From contig NZ_CP014475.1 in assembly GCF_001583415.1 (NCBI RefSeq), positions 930,001-994,000 on the forward strand: a stretch of 64,000 bases of DNA, read 5' to 3'. The first letter of the stretch is position 1, and each line of letters begins with the position of its first letter. Positions 19,271 through 29,365 of this stretch are shown here, in pieces. The DNA is from Mycolicibacterium phlei (GTDB lineage Bacteria > Actinomycetota > Actinomycetes > Mycobacteriales > Mycobacteriaceae). The notes under the pieces are model-generated. The model saw only the letters and a list, made by a program, of their open reading frames with translations. It did not search any database and was not told the origin of the DNA. Position numbers and translations under genes: made by a program.

Positions 19271-19406
19271 GCTTTTGTGCGCCGAGTTCCACGCCAGGGC
19301 TGTGGAGACCGGCAACAGCACGACCCTGGCGTAGAAGTCGCGGGTGTGCTGCGGCAATCGGTGTTACGAAAGTGACATTTGTGACGCGTGGTGCTTGTAC
19401 ATGGGG

Positions 19407-19424
19407 AATTACAGGTGTGTAATT
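19407..19424. promoter_or_regulatory. Inverted repeat AATTACA-N4-TGTAATT before glpR-like gene
   Basis: A perfect 7-bp inverted repeat with a GGTG spacer lies 69 bp upstream of the GlpR-like start. It is AT-rich within GC-rich surroundings, and GTGAC repeats are found just before it (19381 and nearby). This is a possible operator for a separate promoter of this gene; the factor is unknown. Confidence 0.4.
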
Positions 19425-19492
19425 GTCTCGGCGCGCCGCTCACGGATGCGCAGGTCACAGACCTAGCCTTATTGGGGAAAGGAGCAGGCGAC

Positions 19493-20557
19493 ATGCCAAG
19501 CATCCCCCAGTCTCTCCTCTGGATCTCTCTGGTCGTTCTCTGGCTTTTCGTGCTCGTGCCGATGCTGATCAGCAAGCGCGACACGGTGCGGCGCACCAGC
19601 GACGTGGCCCTGGCGACGCGGGTGCTCAACAGCGGACGCAGCGCGCGGCTGCGGCGGCGCCTGCCGGCCGCTGGGCACGCCCACGATCCGGATTGGCGGC
19701 CCGACGACTTCGACGAGTTTGAGGGCGACGAGTTTGACACCCAGGAGTTCGACACCCGCAGGTCGGACAAGGCGCCCGTGAGCCGTGCGATGGTGCGCGC
19801 CGCCGTGCCCGAGGAGCAGCCCGAACCCGACTACCTCGACGTCGACGTGGTGCCGGAGGCTGCCGGGGCGCTGCCGGCCGCAGCCCCGGTCGCCGCTGAA
19901 AGTGACGAGCTGACACTGCAGTTCGACGAGTTCGACGAGGCGGGTGCGGCAGAGGAACAGCCCGATCCGGAACCCGAGGCCGAGCCCGTCGCGCAGACCG
20001 AGCCGGAACCCGGGCCTGAGCCTGAGTACGAGGCCGGACGCGACGACGAGTACGAGTATGTCGAGGACTCGTCAGGTCTGGAGGCGGAGCCGGAGACCGA
20101 TCCGGAAATGGCCGACACGCTGTCAGAGGTGCGCCGCCGTCGCCACGAGTCCAAGACCGCCGCCGCGGTCGCCGAGCGCAAGTACCGGTTCCGCAAGCGG
20201 GTGCTGACGGTGATGATGGTGCTGCTGGTGGCCACCGCCGTCGCGGCGTTCACGCTGACCTCGACGATGTGGTGGGCCTGCGGCACGGTCGGCGCGGCGA
20301 TGGTGCTCTACCTGGCCTACCTGCGCAGGCAGACCCGCATCGAGGAACAATTGCGGCGCAGGCGCGCCCAGCGGATCGCGCGGTCGCGGCTCGGTGTGGA
20401 GAACACCGACGATCGCCAGTACGACGTCGTGCCCGCCCGGCTGCGCCGGCCCGGTTCGGTAGTGCTGGAGATCGATGACGAGGACCCTATCTTCGAGCAC
20501 CTGGATTACGCGCCGTTCGCTAGGGATTACGACCTGCCGCGGGCCGCGGGTCAGTAG
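19493..20557 (+). CDS. GlpR/SepX-like divisome membrane protein
   Basis: The 354-aa protein has an N-terminal transmembrane helix (about residues 4-24, LLWISLVVLWLFVLVPMLIS), a basic patch, a very acidic Glu/Pro-rich disordered middle (about 60-195), two more helices near 235-285, and a basic-to-acidic cytosolic C-terminus. This matches Rv0996 and the GlpR (Corynebacterium) / SepX (Streptomyces) family, the membrane receptor for the MoeA-like protein Glp at the division septum. ATG at 19493 follows AAAGGAG; the frame is open upstream without homology. Function here is by family and neighbourhood. Confidence 0.75.
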   Translation: MPSIPQSLLWISLVVLWLFVLVPMLISKRDTVRRTSDVALATRVLNSGRSARLRRRLPAAGHAHDPDWRPDDFDEFEGDEFDTQEFDTRRSDKAPVSRAMVRAAVPEEQPEPDYLDVDVVPEAAGALPAAAPVAAESDELTLQFDEFDEAGAAEEQPDPEPEAEPVAQTEPEPGPEPEYEAGRDDEYEYVEDSSGLEAEPETDPEMADTLSEVRRRRHESKTAAAVAERKYRFRKRVLTVMMVLLVATAVAAFTLTSTMWWACGTVGAAMVLYLAYLRRQTRIEEQLRRRRAQRIARSRLGVENTDDRQYDVVPARLRRPGSVVLEIDDEDPIFEHLDYAPFARDYDLPRAAGQ

Positions 20558-20626
20558 TTCCGGCGACACCAGGGGCTCGATTTTCACCGTCGGCGCGAGG
20601 GCTGGTAGCCTGTCCTACCGGCACAA

Positions 20627-20702
20627 GGGGCTATGGCGCAGTTGGTAGCGCGACTCGTTCGCATCGAGTAGGTCAGGGGTTCGATTCCCCTTAGCTCCAC
20701 CA
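20627..20702 (+). tRNA. tRNA-Ala (anticodon CGC)
   Basis: A 76-nt cloverleaf: acceptor GGGGCTA paired to TAGCTCC, D-loop with CAGTTGGTAG, anticodon stem ACTCG/CGAGT around the loop TTCGCAT (anticodon CGC, reading GCG), T-arm GGGG-TTCGATT-CCCC, and an encoded CCA. It lies after the Rv0996 homologue, as in M. tuberculosis, and marks the left border of the accessory glycolipid region. Confidence 0.95.
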
Positions 20703-20705
20703 GTA

Positions 20706-20737
20706 AGAGCAGGTCAGGAGACTGACCTGCTCTTTTT
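20706..20737 (+). terminator. Terminator after tRNA-Ala
   Basis: A 12-bp perfect stem AGAGCAGGTCAG / CTGACCTGCTCT (20706-20717 with 20722-20733), a 4-nt loop and a following TTTT run, directly after the tRNA 3' end. Confidence 0.92.
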
Positions 20738-20800
20738 GGCTTGCGGGCACCACACGCCGATCGCCCCGTCGATGTCGCTCGCCGTCGATAGTGTCGCGGC

Positions 20801-21196
20801 ATGAACCTCGCCGATGACTGCCGGCGGCTCTTGGCCGCGATCGAGGACACCTTCGGCGTATCTGACGGTGGTGAGCTACCCGAGGAGCCGCGTGGGTATC
20901 CGGATTCGCTCGCGCTATGCCTCATCGACTCCATCCAGTCGCTGCGTCTTCGGTATGAGGCAGGCAGGGGCGGCAACGCCGATACCGACGGTCTGCGCCA
21001 ATTCCTGGAGACGTTCCATGAGGTCGGCGGTGTCGAGGGTTGGTGCACCTCGCGCGAACTCAAGGTCTCCGAAAAGCGGTTGGACCATGCGATCTGGCTA
21101 TACGAATCCAAGCAGTCCCGCTCGAGGTCGCGGCGTCAGTTGGAGGCGCAGGTGAAGATGCCGCCGTCCACCGGGATCGTCGCACCCGTGACGTAG
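20801..21196 (+). pseudogene. Truncated hypothetical gene next to tRNA-Ala
   Basis: The frame opens at ATG 20801 with MNLADDCRRLLAAIEDTF and GYPDSLALCLIDSIQSLRLRYE, which resembles the N-terminus of a family of roughly 180-240-aa actinobacterial hypothetical proteins. After about 80 residues (ETFHEVGGVEGW) the resemblance stops, and the last 20 codons are merely antisense to the 3' end of the SDR gene. I read it as a 5' remnant of a larger gene whose end was lost when the neighbouring DNA changed, but a real short protein of about 110 aa cannot be excluded. Confidence 0.5.
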
Positions 21197-21933
21197 GAAC
21201 CCGCGCGGCTGGCCAGGAACACCGCGACGCCGGCCATGTCGTCGTCGCGGCCGACCCGGCGCAGCGGCGTCGTCGCGGTGATCTGCTCGCCGAACTGGTC
21301 CAGCGTCGCCGCCATCATCTTCGACGGGAACGGTCCGGGGGCGACGGCGTTGACGGTGATGTGCTGCGGTCCCAGCTCACGCGCGAGCACCCGGGTGAGG
21401 TGGTGCAGCGCGGCCTTGCTGCTGCTGTAGGAGTACGTGGGGAGCAGCGGGACCCGCAGGCCGTCGATGCTGCCGACGTTGATCACGCGCGCGGGGTCGT
21501 CGGCGGTGCCCGCCGCCCGCAGCGTCGGCAGCAGCGCCTGCACCAGCCAGAACGGGGCTTTCAGGTTGAGGTCCAGCGCGCGGTCCCAGGCCGAGTCCGG
21601 GAACTCCTCCAGCGGCGCGCCCCAGGTGGCTCCGGCGTTGTTGACCAGGATGTGCAGCGGTTCACCGTCCGCGGTGACCTCCTCGGCCAGCCGCAGGCAC
21701 TCGTCGTGGCGGGACAGGTCGGCGGGGATCGCCGTCACCTCGCCGAACCGCGACAACTCCTCCTGGGCGCGGCGGCAGCCGTCGGCCTTGCGGGAACTGA
21801 TCACCACCTCGGCGCCGGCCTGCAGCAGACCGCGCGCCATCATCACCCCGATGCCGCTGGTGCCGCCGGTCACCAGCGCGCGCTTACCGCTGAGATCGAA
21901 GAGCTGTGTGTGCGTGCTGAACCGGTCACTCAT
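21136..21933 (-). CDS. Short-chain dehydrogenase/reductase
   Basis: A 265-aa classical SDR with the cofactor motif TGGTSGIG, the NNAG motif, the catalytic Ser (VGSIDG), Tyr and Lys (YSYSSSK), and a C-terminal VTGATIPVDGG. It resembles RhlG/FabG-type NADP-dependent reductases. ATG at 21933. It lies at the left end of the accessory block, convergent with the truncated gene and divergent from the PKS. A role in beta-ketoacyl or sugar reduction for the glycolipid pathway is possible but unproven. Confidence 0.88.
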   Translation of the reverse strand: MSDRFSTHTQLFDLSGKRALVTGGTSGIGVMMARGLLQAGAEVVISSRKADGCRRAQEELSRFGEVTAIPADLSRHDECLRLAEEVTADGEPLHILVNNAGATWGAPLEEFPDSAWDRALDLNLKAPFWLVQALLPTLRAAGTADDPARVINVGSIDGLRVPLLPTYSYSSSKAALHHLTRVLARELGPQHITVNAVAPGPFPSKMMAATLDQFGEQITATTPLRRVGRDDDMAGVAVFLASRAGSYVTGATIPVDGGIFTCASN

Positions 21934-22514
21934 CGCGGTACCTCCTGCTCGTCGCTGCCCCGAGACGTTGCCCTGAGACTAGGAGACCGGCGCCGCCGCC
22001 CCGGCGATCTTGTTCGCTGGCGAACCGGAGTCGCCGGGGACCTCCGGGCGCTCCCTGAGATCTTCCCAAGATCGCTGTGAACTTTATTCAACAAACGTCG
22101 CAGCGGCTGCCGGCGCCGTGCGCGGCGGCGGCTCATAGCGCTCAACAACGTTGCTGAGATCGCGCGGAGAAACCATTTCCGCTGACGACGGCGGTTCCGG
22201 GCACGGCGAGTGGTGCGCCGAATTCAACATCAACGTAAAGATCAGTGCTTTTATAAAACGCTATTCGCTAATTCCCTGCCATTTCTTTGCCATTCTTGCA
22301 GCGGTCGTTGCCATACATTTGGGTATTGGCACGTCACAGGCGGTCCGGTATGGACGGCGGCCCCACTGGGGCGTGTAGCCACCGTTTGATAGCCGCGACA
22401 CAACCCGTTTGTCGTCCCGTTCAGCGGTCTTTTGAGAATGCGAAGCGCCGGCCTCACCAGTGAAAACGTCCAGCTGGCATCCGAAAATGAACCCACAACG
22501 GGCGAAGATAGATC

Positions 22515-22542
22515 TTTGCCAGATGTTCATTAGCCTGGCAAA
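22515..22542. promoter_or_regulatory. Inverted repeat TTTGCCAG-N12-CTGGCAAA
   Basis: A perfect 8-bp inverted repeat separated by 12 nt, in the AT-rich control region about 500 bp upstream of the PKS. A further TTTTGCCAAAA half-site lies near 22579. The arms are spaced about two helical turns apart, fitting a dimeric regulator. Confidence 0.4.
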
Positions 22543-22629
22543 AATCCCAAGTGAGCACAGATCTACGGCACCGTAGGCTTTTGCCAAAATCAACGATCTG
22601 CGACACATACGGGCCTGGACAGCGAACCC

Positions 22630-22655
22630 TGGGAAACATTTCCCAAATCTGGGAA
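22630..22655. promoter_or_regulatory. Overlapping palindromes of TGGGAA(A)
   Basis: TGGGAAA-CA-TTTCCCA (22630-22645) overlaps a second repeat TCCCA-AATC-TGGGA (22641-22654), giving three TGGGAA-type half-sites just upstream of the -10-like TAGATT at 22664. The position at about -20 to -50 is right for a repressor or activator site. Confidence 0.45.
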
Positions 22656-22663
22656 TCCCCTGC

Positions 22664-22820
22664 TAGATTGACCGCCGTGGCGGCATCGATCACTGGTTCG
22701 CTCGGACGGGGCAAACCGCACGACTTGCGCACCAGCGCCAGGTGTGCTTCCGGCGTGGTGGCCGAGGTGGCCACGGTCCGCTCCGCAAACCGGTCAGATG
22801 TTGCGGTACGCAGGAGGTGA
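22664..22820 (+). promoter_or_regulatory. Candidate promoter with a possible leaderless mini-ORF
   Basis: TAGATT at 22664-22669 resembles a mycobacterial -10 element, and a GTG follows seven bases later at 22677, the spacing seen for leaderless transcripts. The GTG opens a 47-codon frame that ends in ...VRRR at 22820 inside an AGGAGG sequence. It may be an upstream peptide in the leader of the PKS operon. Neither the promoter nor translation is proven. Confidence 0.3.
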
Positions 22821-23033
22821 GTTCGCTCATGCGGAGTGGAGAACGGTGAGTGAAATACCGGACAACAAAAGTTGTCGTATTCGGGGATTTGTAACGTTCA
22901 CCTGCGCGTGGTCGGATAACGCACACAAGCGGGTCGTCGCTCACGTTTCTCAGAGTTGAGACGATGAGTCGCTTAACCCCTATCCTAATTCGAACGCACA
23001 ACCTGAGCGGAAGCTGAGAAGAGGTTTTTCTAC

Positions 23034-26000
23034 GTGGGCGAATCGCGTGCAATTCCCGTCGCTGTGATCGGGATGTCATGTCGACTTCCTGGGGGCATTG
23101 AATCGCCGGAGCAGCTGTGGGAAGCCCTGCTCAAGGGCGAGGACTTCGTCACGGAGATCCCTCGCGGCCGCTGGGACGCCGAGGAGTACTACGACCCCGA
23201 GCCCGGGGTCCCCGGCCGGTCGGTGTCCAAGTGGGGCGCCTTCCTCGACGACGCCTCGGCCTTCGACTACAGCTTCTTCGGGATCACCGAGCGTGAGGCC
23301 ACCGCGATCGACCCGCAGCACCGGGTGTTGCTGGAGACCGCCTGGGAGGCCGTCGAGCACTCCGGCATCAACCCCTCGTCGCTCGCCGGCTCCAAGACCG
23401 GCGTGTTCATGGGGCTGACCCACAACGACTACGCCTACCTGGCCGCCGACACCAAGGCCCTGGAAGGTCCCTACGGCTTCACCGGCACCAGCTTCAGCCT
23501 CGCCTCCGGGCGCATCTCCTACGCGCTCAACGCGCGCGGCCCCGCCGTCACCATCGACACGGCGTGCTCGTCGAGCCTGAGCGCCATCCATCTGGCCTGC
23601 CGCAGCCTCTACGACGGCGAGAGCGACCTCGCGCTCGCCGGTGGCGTCTCGGTGCTCCTGGAGCCCCGTAAGGCCGCCGGTGGCTCCGCTGCGGGCATGC
23701 TGTCGCCCACCGGCAAGTGCCACGCGTTCGACGTCGCCGCCGACGGCTTCGTCTCCGCGGAGGGCTGCGTCGTGCTGGCGCTCAAGCGCCTCGAGGACGC
23801 TCAGCGCGACGGCGACCGGATCCTGGCCGTCATCCGCGGCACCGCGTCCAACCAGGACGGCCGCACGGTCAACATCGCCACCCCGTCCGCCGAGGCGCAG
23901 GTCGAGGTCTACCAGCAGGCGCTGGAGGCCGCGGGCGTCGATCCCGCGACGGTCGGGCTGTGCGAGGCGCACGGCACCGGCACCCCGGTCGGTGATCCGC
24001 TGGAGTTCTCCAGCCTGGCCTCGGTGTACGGCAAGACCGGCCCGTGTGCGCTCGGCTCGGTCAAGACGAACTTCGGCCACACCCAGTCAGCCGCCGGCGC
24101 GCTGGGCGTGATGAAGGCCGTGCTGGCGGTCCAGCACGGCGTCGTCCCCAAGAACCTGCACTTCCACCAGCTGCCCGACGAGATGGCCAAGATCGAGACC
24201 GGCCTGTTCGTGCCGGACTCCAACATCGCCTGGCCGAACCAGGCGCCGGGGCCGCGGCGCGCGACGGTGTCGGCCTACGGGCTGTCGGGCACCAACGTGC
24301 ACGCCATCGTCGAGCAGGCGCCCGAGCCGCAGCGTGAGGCCGCACCGGCCGCCGCCGACGGGCCGATGATGTTCCCGCTGTCGTCGACCTCGGCCGAGGA
24401 ACTGCGCCGCACCGCGGCCCGGATGGCCGACTGGTTGGCAGCCAGCGGTGACGGCAACGGCCGCGGCCCGGCGATCAACCTCGGCGATCTCGCCTACACG
24501 CTGACCCGCCGGCGCGGGCACCGCTCGGTGCGCACCGCCGTGATCGCGGGCAGCCGCGACGAGCTGATCAACCAGTTCCGTGCCGTCGCCGAGGGCGACG
24601 AGCCGTACCAGCCGGCTGTCGGGCAGGACGACCGCGGCCCGGTGTGGGTGTTCTCCGGTCAGGGCTCGCAGTGGGCCGGGATGGGCACCGAGCTGCTCAA
24701 CCGCGAACCGGTGTTCGCCGCGACCATCGCCGAGCTCGAACCGCTGATCGCCCGCGAGTCGGGCTTCTCGGTCACCGAGGCGCTGACCGCGTCGGAGACC
24801 GTGACCGGCATCGACAAGGTCCAGCCGACGGTGTTCGCCGTTCAGGTCGCGCTGGCCGCGACGATGCGCGCCTACGGGGTCACCCCGGGCGCGGTGATCG
24901 GCCACTCGATGGGTGAGGTCGCGGCCTCCGTCGTCGCCGGTGCGCTGACCCTCGACGACGCCGTCAAGGTCATCTGCCGCCGGTCGCGCCTGATGGCGCG
25001 CATCGCCGGCTCCGGAGCCATGGCGTCGGTGGAACTGCCCGCGTCCCAGGTGATCTCCGAACTCGCCGCCCGCGGTGTGACCGACGTGTCGCTGGCCGTG
25101 GTGGCCTCGCCGCAGTCGACGGTGGTCGGCGGTGCGACCGAGTCCGTGCGCGAGCTGATCGCCGCGTGGGAGCAGCGCGACATCATGGCCCGCGAGGTCG
25201 CGGTGGACGTGGCGTCGCACTCGCCGCAGGTCGACCCGATCCTCGACGACCTCGCCGACGCGCTCGAGGACCTCGACCCGCGCGAGCCCGAGATCCCGTA
25301 CTACTCGGCGACCCTGTACGACCCCCGCGAGGAGGCCGACTACGACGCCGACTACTGGGTCGACAACCTGCGTCACACCGTGCGGTTCGCCGCCGCGGTG
25401 CAGGCCGCGCTGGAGGACGGCCACCGGGTCTTCACCGAGCTGTCCCCGCACCCGCTGCTGACGCACCCCGTCGACCAGACCGCGCGCAGCCTCGACGTGC
25501 CCGCCGCGGTGCTGGCCGCGATGCGCCGCAACCAGGAGCTGCCGCACGGCCTGCTGCCGCTGGTGGCGGATCTGCACTCCGTCGGTGCGGCCGTTGACTT
25601 CTCGGTGCGCTACCCGTCGGGCCGGCTGATCGACGCGCCGTTGCCCACCTGGACGCACACGTCGCTGCTGCTCGACCGCGAGGGCGCCGAGGGCGCCACC
25701 CGCGGTGCGCACACCATCACCGTGCACCCGCTGCTGGGTTCGCACGTGGTGCTGCCGGAGGAGCCGGAGCGCCACATGTGGCAGGGCGAGGTCGGCACCG
25801 AGGCCCAGCCGTGGCTGGCCGACCACCAGGTGCACGAGGTCGCGGTGCTGCCGGGTGCGGCCTACTGCGAGATGGCGCTGGCCGCCGCGCAGACCGTCCT
25901 CGGCCCGCAGGCCGAGGTCCACGACGTGACCTTCGAGCAGATGCTGCTGCTCGACGACGAGACCCCGGTCTCGGCGTCGGCGACCACGGTGGCGCCGGGC

Positions 26001-29000
26001 GTGGTGGACTTCGCGGTGGAGACCTACCAGGCCGGCGAGCGCACCACCCGCGCGAAAGCCGTTCTGCACGAAGGCTCCTCGGACGATCAGCCGCAGGCAT
26101 ACGACATCGAGGCGCTGCGCGCCGCCCATCCCGACGCGGTCGAGGGTGAGGAGCTGCGCTCGGCGTTCAACGCCGTCGGTATCCGCCACGGCGCCGCGTT
26201 CGCGGGCCTGGCCACGGCGTACACCTCAGCGGACTCCGACACCGTGCTGGCCGCCGCGGCGCTGCCCGGACCGCTGCGCTCGCAGCAGGCCGGCTACGGC
26301 GTGCACCCGGCGCTGCTGGACGCGTGCTTCCAGTCGGTGGTGGCCCATCCGAGCGTGCAGAGCGCGGCCGCCGGCGGCGGAATGCTGTTGCCGCTCGGCG
26401 TTTCCCGGATGCGGGCCTACGCGTCGGCGCGCAATGCGCACTACTGCTACAGCCGTGTGGTCAAGGCGGACGCCGACGGTGTGGTCGCCGACCTCGAGGT
26501 GCTCGACGACCAGGGGCACGTCCTGCTCAGCGTCACCGGGCTGAGGCTCGGCGCCGGTGCGTCGTCGCAGGCCCAGGCCGACCGCAAGCTCAACGAGCGG
26601 CTGCTGACCATCGAGTGGCAGCAGCAGGAGGTGCCCGAGGCCGACACCGACGACGCCGGTGCGTGGATCGTGATCAATACCAGCGGCAACGGCAACGCGC
26701 TGGCCGCCGACCTGGCGGACGCACTGAAATCCGCTGGGGCACAGGTCGCGACGATGGCGTGGCCGGTCCAGTCCGACCACGACGCCAACGTCGAGGTGCT
26801 GACCTCGCACCTGGGCGAGCAGCTGGTCAGCGGTGTGGTCGTGGTGCCGGGCGCGGCGCACGACGTCGACGCCGACAGCGGTGCGCGCGGTGTCGAGAAC
26901 GTGCGCCACCTGGTGCGCATCGCCCGCGAGCTGCCGGAGTTGCCGGGCGAGCCGCCGCGGCTGTACGTGGTGGCGCGCAACGCCCAACAGGTGCTGCCGG
27001 ACGACGTGCCCAGCCTGGAGCACGCCGGGCAGCGCGGCCTGATGCGTGCCCTCGGCATGGAGTACCCGCGGCTGCGGCCCACCCAGATCGACGTCGATGA
27101 CGTCACCGGCGGTGCCCAGCTGGCCGCGCAGCTGTTGTCGGGTTCCGAGGAGGACGAGACCGCCTGGCGCGACGGACGCTGGTACACCGCGAGGTTGTGC
27201 CCGGCGCCGCTGACCCCCGACGAGCGGCACACCGCGACCGTCGACCCCGACCGGGACGCCGTGCGGCTCACGGTGCGCAACCCGGGCGACCTGGAGTCGC
27301 TGGAACTGGTGGCGTTCAAGCGGACTCCGCCGGGGCCGGGCCAGGTCGAGGTCGCGGTCACCGCGTCGAGCATCAACTTCGTCGACGTGCTGGTCGCGTT
27401 CGGCCGCGCCCCGAGCTTCGACGGCCGGCTGCCCGAACTCGGTTCGGAGTTCGGCGGTGTGGTCACCGCGGTCGGTCCCGACGTCACCACCGTCAAGGTC
27501 GGCGACCGGGTCGGCGGCGTGTCGGCCAACGGCTGCTGGGGCACCCACGTGCTCTGTGAGGCCGATCTGGTCACCAAGCTGCCGGACGGCTACGCCGAGT
27601 ACCAAGCCGCCGCGGTCGGTCTGGCGTACGCCACGGTGTGGCTCGGGCTGGTCGAACTGGCCCGCCTCGAGCCGGGCGAGAAGGTGCTGATCCACTCCGG
27701 CACCGGTGGTGTCGGCCAGGCCGCGATCGCGGTCGCCCGGATGATCGGCGCCGAGATCTACGCCACCGCGGGCAGCGAGGAACGCCGACAGCTGCTGCGC
27801 GACTGGGGAATCGAGCACGTCTACGACTCCCGCAGCACCGCCTTCGCCGACGAGATCCGGCGCGACACCGACGGCTACGGCGTCGACGTGGTGCTGAACT
27901 CGGTGACCGGCGCCGCGCAGCGGGCCGGCCTGGAGCTGCTGGCCTTCGGCGGGCGGTTCGTCGAGATCGGCAAGCGCGACATCTACGGCGACACCCGGCT
28001 GGGGCTGTTCCCGTTCCGTCGCAACCTGTCGTTCTACGCCGTCGACCTCGCGCTGATGACCGTCACGCACCCGCACAAGGTGCGCAGGCTGCTGGAGAAG
28101 GTGTACCAGCTGACCGCCGACGGCACGCTGCCGCTGCCGGAGATCACGCACTTCCCGCTGACCGACGCGGCCACCGCCATCCGCAAGATGGGCGGTGCGC
28201 AGCACACCGGCAAGCTGGTGCTCGACGTGCCCACCGAGGGGCTGTCGTCGGCGGTGCTTCCGCCGGAACAGGTTCCGGTGTTCCGCGAGGACGGCGCGTA
28301 CATCATCACCGGTGGTCTCGGCGGTCTGGGTCTGTTCCTGGCCGAGAAGATGGCCGAGGCGGGTGCCGGTCGGATCGTGCTGACCTCGCGCAGCGAGCCC
28401 AACGAGCGGGCCCGCGAGATCATCGACCTGATCGCGTCGTCGGGTGCCGACATCGTGGTGGAGTGCGGGGACATCGCGGCCCCGGGCACCGCCGACCGGC
28501 TGGTCGCGGCCGCCACGGCGACCGGGCTGCCGCTGCGCGGTGTGCTGCACGCCGCCGCGGTGGTTGAGGACGCCACGCTGCCCAACATCACCGATGACCT
28601 GATCGACAGGGACTGGGCGCCAAAGGTTTACGGCGCCTGGAACCTGCACGTCGCGACGGCGTCGCAGCCGCTGGACTGGTTCTGCGCGTTCTCGTCGGCG
28701 GCGGCGCTCGTCGGCTCCCCCGGCCAGGGCGCCTACGCCGCGGCCAACAGCTGGCTGGACGCGTTCATGACCTGGCGCCGTGCGCAGGGCCTGCCGGCCA
28801 GCGTGATCGCCTGGGGTGCATGGGCCGAGATCGGCCGCGGCACCGGGCTCGCCGAGGGCGAGGGCGCGATCCTGCCCGATGAGGGTGCCTACGCGTTCGA
28901 GTCGCTGCTGCGCTACGACCGGGGCTACACCGGCTACGCCGCGATCCTGGGCACACCGTGGCTGACCGCGTTCGCGCAGCGCAGCCCGTTCGCGTCGGCG

Positions 29001-29321
29001 TTCAAGTCGGCGGGCGCGGGCCCGGCCGAGGGACGACGGCTGCGTGCGGAACTGGCCGCGATGCCGCGCGAGGAGTGGCCGACGCATCTGCGCCGGCTGA
29101 TCTCCGAGCAGGTGGGCCTGATCCTGCGCCGGTCGATCGACCCCGACCGTCCGCTGTCGGAATACGGTCTGGACTCGCTGGGCAACCTCGAGTTGCGCAC
29201 CCGCATCGAGGCGGAGACCGGCATCCGGATCACCTCCATGGGTGTCAGCACGGTGCGCGGCCTGGCCGATCACCTGTGCGAGACGCTGGCCGCAGACGAC
29301 GCTGTCCCGGCTGCCTCCTGA
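23034..29321 (+). CDS. pks5: Mycocerosic-acid-synthase-type iterative type I PKS (Pks5-like)
   Basis: This 2095-aa polyketide synthase has the order KS-AT-DH-ER-KR-ACP of Mas/Pks5 (about 2100 aa). KS: Cys178 in TACSSS, His313 in EAHGTGT, His349. AT: Ser625 in [10 protein letters not shown], as in methylmalonyl-selective Mas. DH: His931 in [16 protein letters not shown]: about 1423-1732 with [11 protein letters not shown]: about 1755-1925 with Tyr1901. ACP: Ser2048 in GLDSLGNLE. It should extend a fatty acyl primer with methylmalonyl-CoA to methyl-branched acids. The M. smegmatis homologue MSMEG_4727 is required for LOS acyl chains. GTG at 23034 follows AGAAGAGG. It heads an operon with papA and three acyltransferases. 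Confidence 0.95.
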   Translation: MGESRAIPVAVIGMSCRLPGGIESPEQLWEALLKGEDFVTEIPRGRWDAEEYYDPEPGVPGRSVSKWGAFLDDASAFDYSFFGITEREATAIDPQHRVLLETAWEAVEHSGINPSSLAGSKTGVFMGLTHNDYAYLAADTKALEGPYGFTGTSFSLASGRISYALNARGPAVTIDTACSSSLSAIHLACRSLYDGESDLALAGGVSVLLEPRKAAGGSAAGMLSPTGKCHAFDVAADGFVSAEGCVVLALKRLEDAQRDGDRILAVIRGTASNQDGRTVNIATPSAEAQVEVYQQALEAAGVDPATVGLCEAHGTGTPVGDPLEFSSLASVYGKTGPCALGSVKTNFGHTQSAAGALGVMKAVLAVQHGVVPKNLHFHQLPDEMAKIETGLFVPDSNIAWPNQAPGPRRATVSAYGLSGTNVHAIVEQAPEPQREAAPAAADGPMMFPLSSTSAEELRRTAARMADWLAASGDGNGRGPAINLGDLAYTLTRRRGHRSVRTAVIAGSRDELINQFRAVAEGDEPYQPAVGQDDRGPVWVFSGQGSQWAGMGTELLNREPVFAATIAELEPLIARESGFSVTEALTASETVTGIDKVQPTVFAVQVALAATMRAYGVTPGAVIGHSMGEVAASVVAGALTLDDAVKVICRRSRLMARIAGSGAMASVELPASQVISELAARGVTDVSLAVVASPQSTVVGGATESVRELIAAWEQRDIMAREVAVDVASHSPQVDPILDDLADALEDLDPREPEIPYYSATLYDPREEADYDADYWVDNLRHTVRFAAAVQAALEDGHRVFTELSPHPLLTHPVDQTARSLDVPAAVLAAMRRNQELPHGLLPLVADLHSVGAAVDFSVRYPSGRLIDAPLPTWTHTSLLLDREGAEGATRGAHTITVHPLLGSHVVLPEEPERHMWQGEVGTEAQPWLADHQVHEVAVLPGAAYCEMALAAAQTVLGPQAEVHDVTFEQMLLLDDETPVSASATTVAPGVVDFAVETYQAGERTTRAKAVLHEGSSDDQPQAYDIEALRAAHPDAVEGEELRSAFNAVGIRHGAAFAGLATAYTSADSDTVLAAAALPGPLRSQQAGYGVHPALLDACFQSVVAHPSVQSAAAGGGMLLPLGVSRMRAYASARNAHYCYSRVVKADADGVVADLEVLDDQGHVLLSVTGLRLGAGASSQAQADRKLNERLLTIEWQQQEVPEADTDDAGAWIVINTSGNGNALAADLADALKSAGAQVATMAWPVQSDHDANVEVLTSHLGEQLVSGVVVVPGAAHDVDADSGARGVENVRHLVRIARELPELPGEPPRLYVVARNAQQVLPDDVPSLEHAGQRGLMRALGMEYPRLRPTQIDVDDVTGGAQLAAQLLSGSEEDETAWRDGRWYTARLCPAPLTPDERHTATVDPDRDAVRLTVRNPGDLESLELVAFKRTPPGPGQVEVAVTASSINFVDVLVAFGRAPSFDGRLPELGSEFGGVVTAVGPDVTTVKVGDRVGGVSANGCWGTHVLCEADLVTKLPDGYAEYQAAAVGLAYATVWLGLVELARLEPGEKVLIHSGTGGVGQAAIAVARMIGAEIYATAGSEERRQLLRDWGIEHVYDSRSTAFADEIRRDTDGYGVDVVLNSVTGAAQRAGLELLAFGGRFVEIGKRDIYGDTRLGLFPFRRNLSFYAVDLALMTVTHPHKVRRLLEKVYQLTADGTLPLPEITHFPLTDAATAIRKMGGAQHTGKLVLDVPTEGLSSAVLPPEQVPVFREDGAYIITGGLGGLGLFLAEKMAEAGAGRIVLTSRSEPNERAREIIDLIASSGADIVVECGDIAAPGTADRLVAAATATGLPLRGVLHAAAVVEDATLPNITDDLIDRDWAPKVYGAWNLHVATASQPLDWFCAFSSAAALVGSPGQGAYAAANSWLDAFMTWRRAQGLPASVIAWGAWAEIGRGTGLAEGEGAILPDEGAYAFESLLRYDRGYTGYAAILGTPWLTAFAQRSPFASAFKSAGAGPAEGRRLRAELAAMPREEWPTHLRRLISEQVGLILRRSIDPDRPLSEYGLDSLGNLELRTRIEAETGIRITSMGVSTVRGLADHLCETLAADDAVPAAS

Positions 29322-29365
29322 CCAACCACAGACGAACTACGCATACGAACCCAGAAGGGGGACAC

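Larger units (their letters stand above)
21934..23033. other. 1.1-kb AT-richer intergenic region upstream of the PKS
   Basis: No long gene is supported here. From about 22190 the DNA becomes visibly AT-rich (for example TTTTATAAAACGC near 22250). It contains several palindromes (22515-22542, 22630-22655), a good -10-like TAGATT at 22664, and two very short frames (22677-22820 and 22846-22959) with usable starts. It probably holds the promoter and control region of the pks-papA-acyltransferase operon and may be a target of AT-binding silencers such as Lsr2; that is inference. Confidence 0.6.

Noticed and set aside
22846..22959. A 37-codon ORF (GTG 22846) between the mini-ORF and the PKS
   Set aside because: GGAGTGGAGAAC precedes the GTG, but the peptide has no recognisable feature and conservation cannot be tested; kept only as part of the leader description.
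26226..29273. A 1015-aa open frame on the minus strand inside the PKS gene, and a similar 700-aa one at 24087-26189
   Set aside because: They are antisense shadows of a high-GC3 gene: Arg/His/Gly-rich, no known motif, no RBS, and they end within the well-supported PKS.
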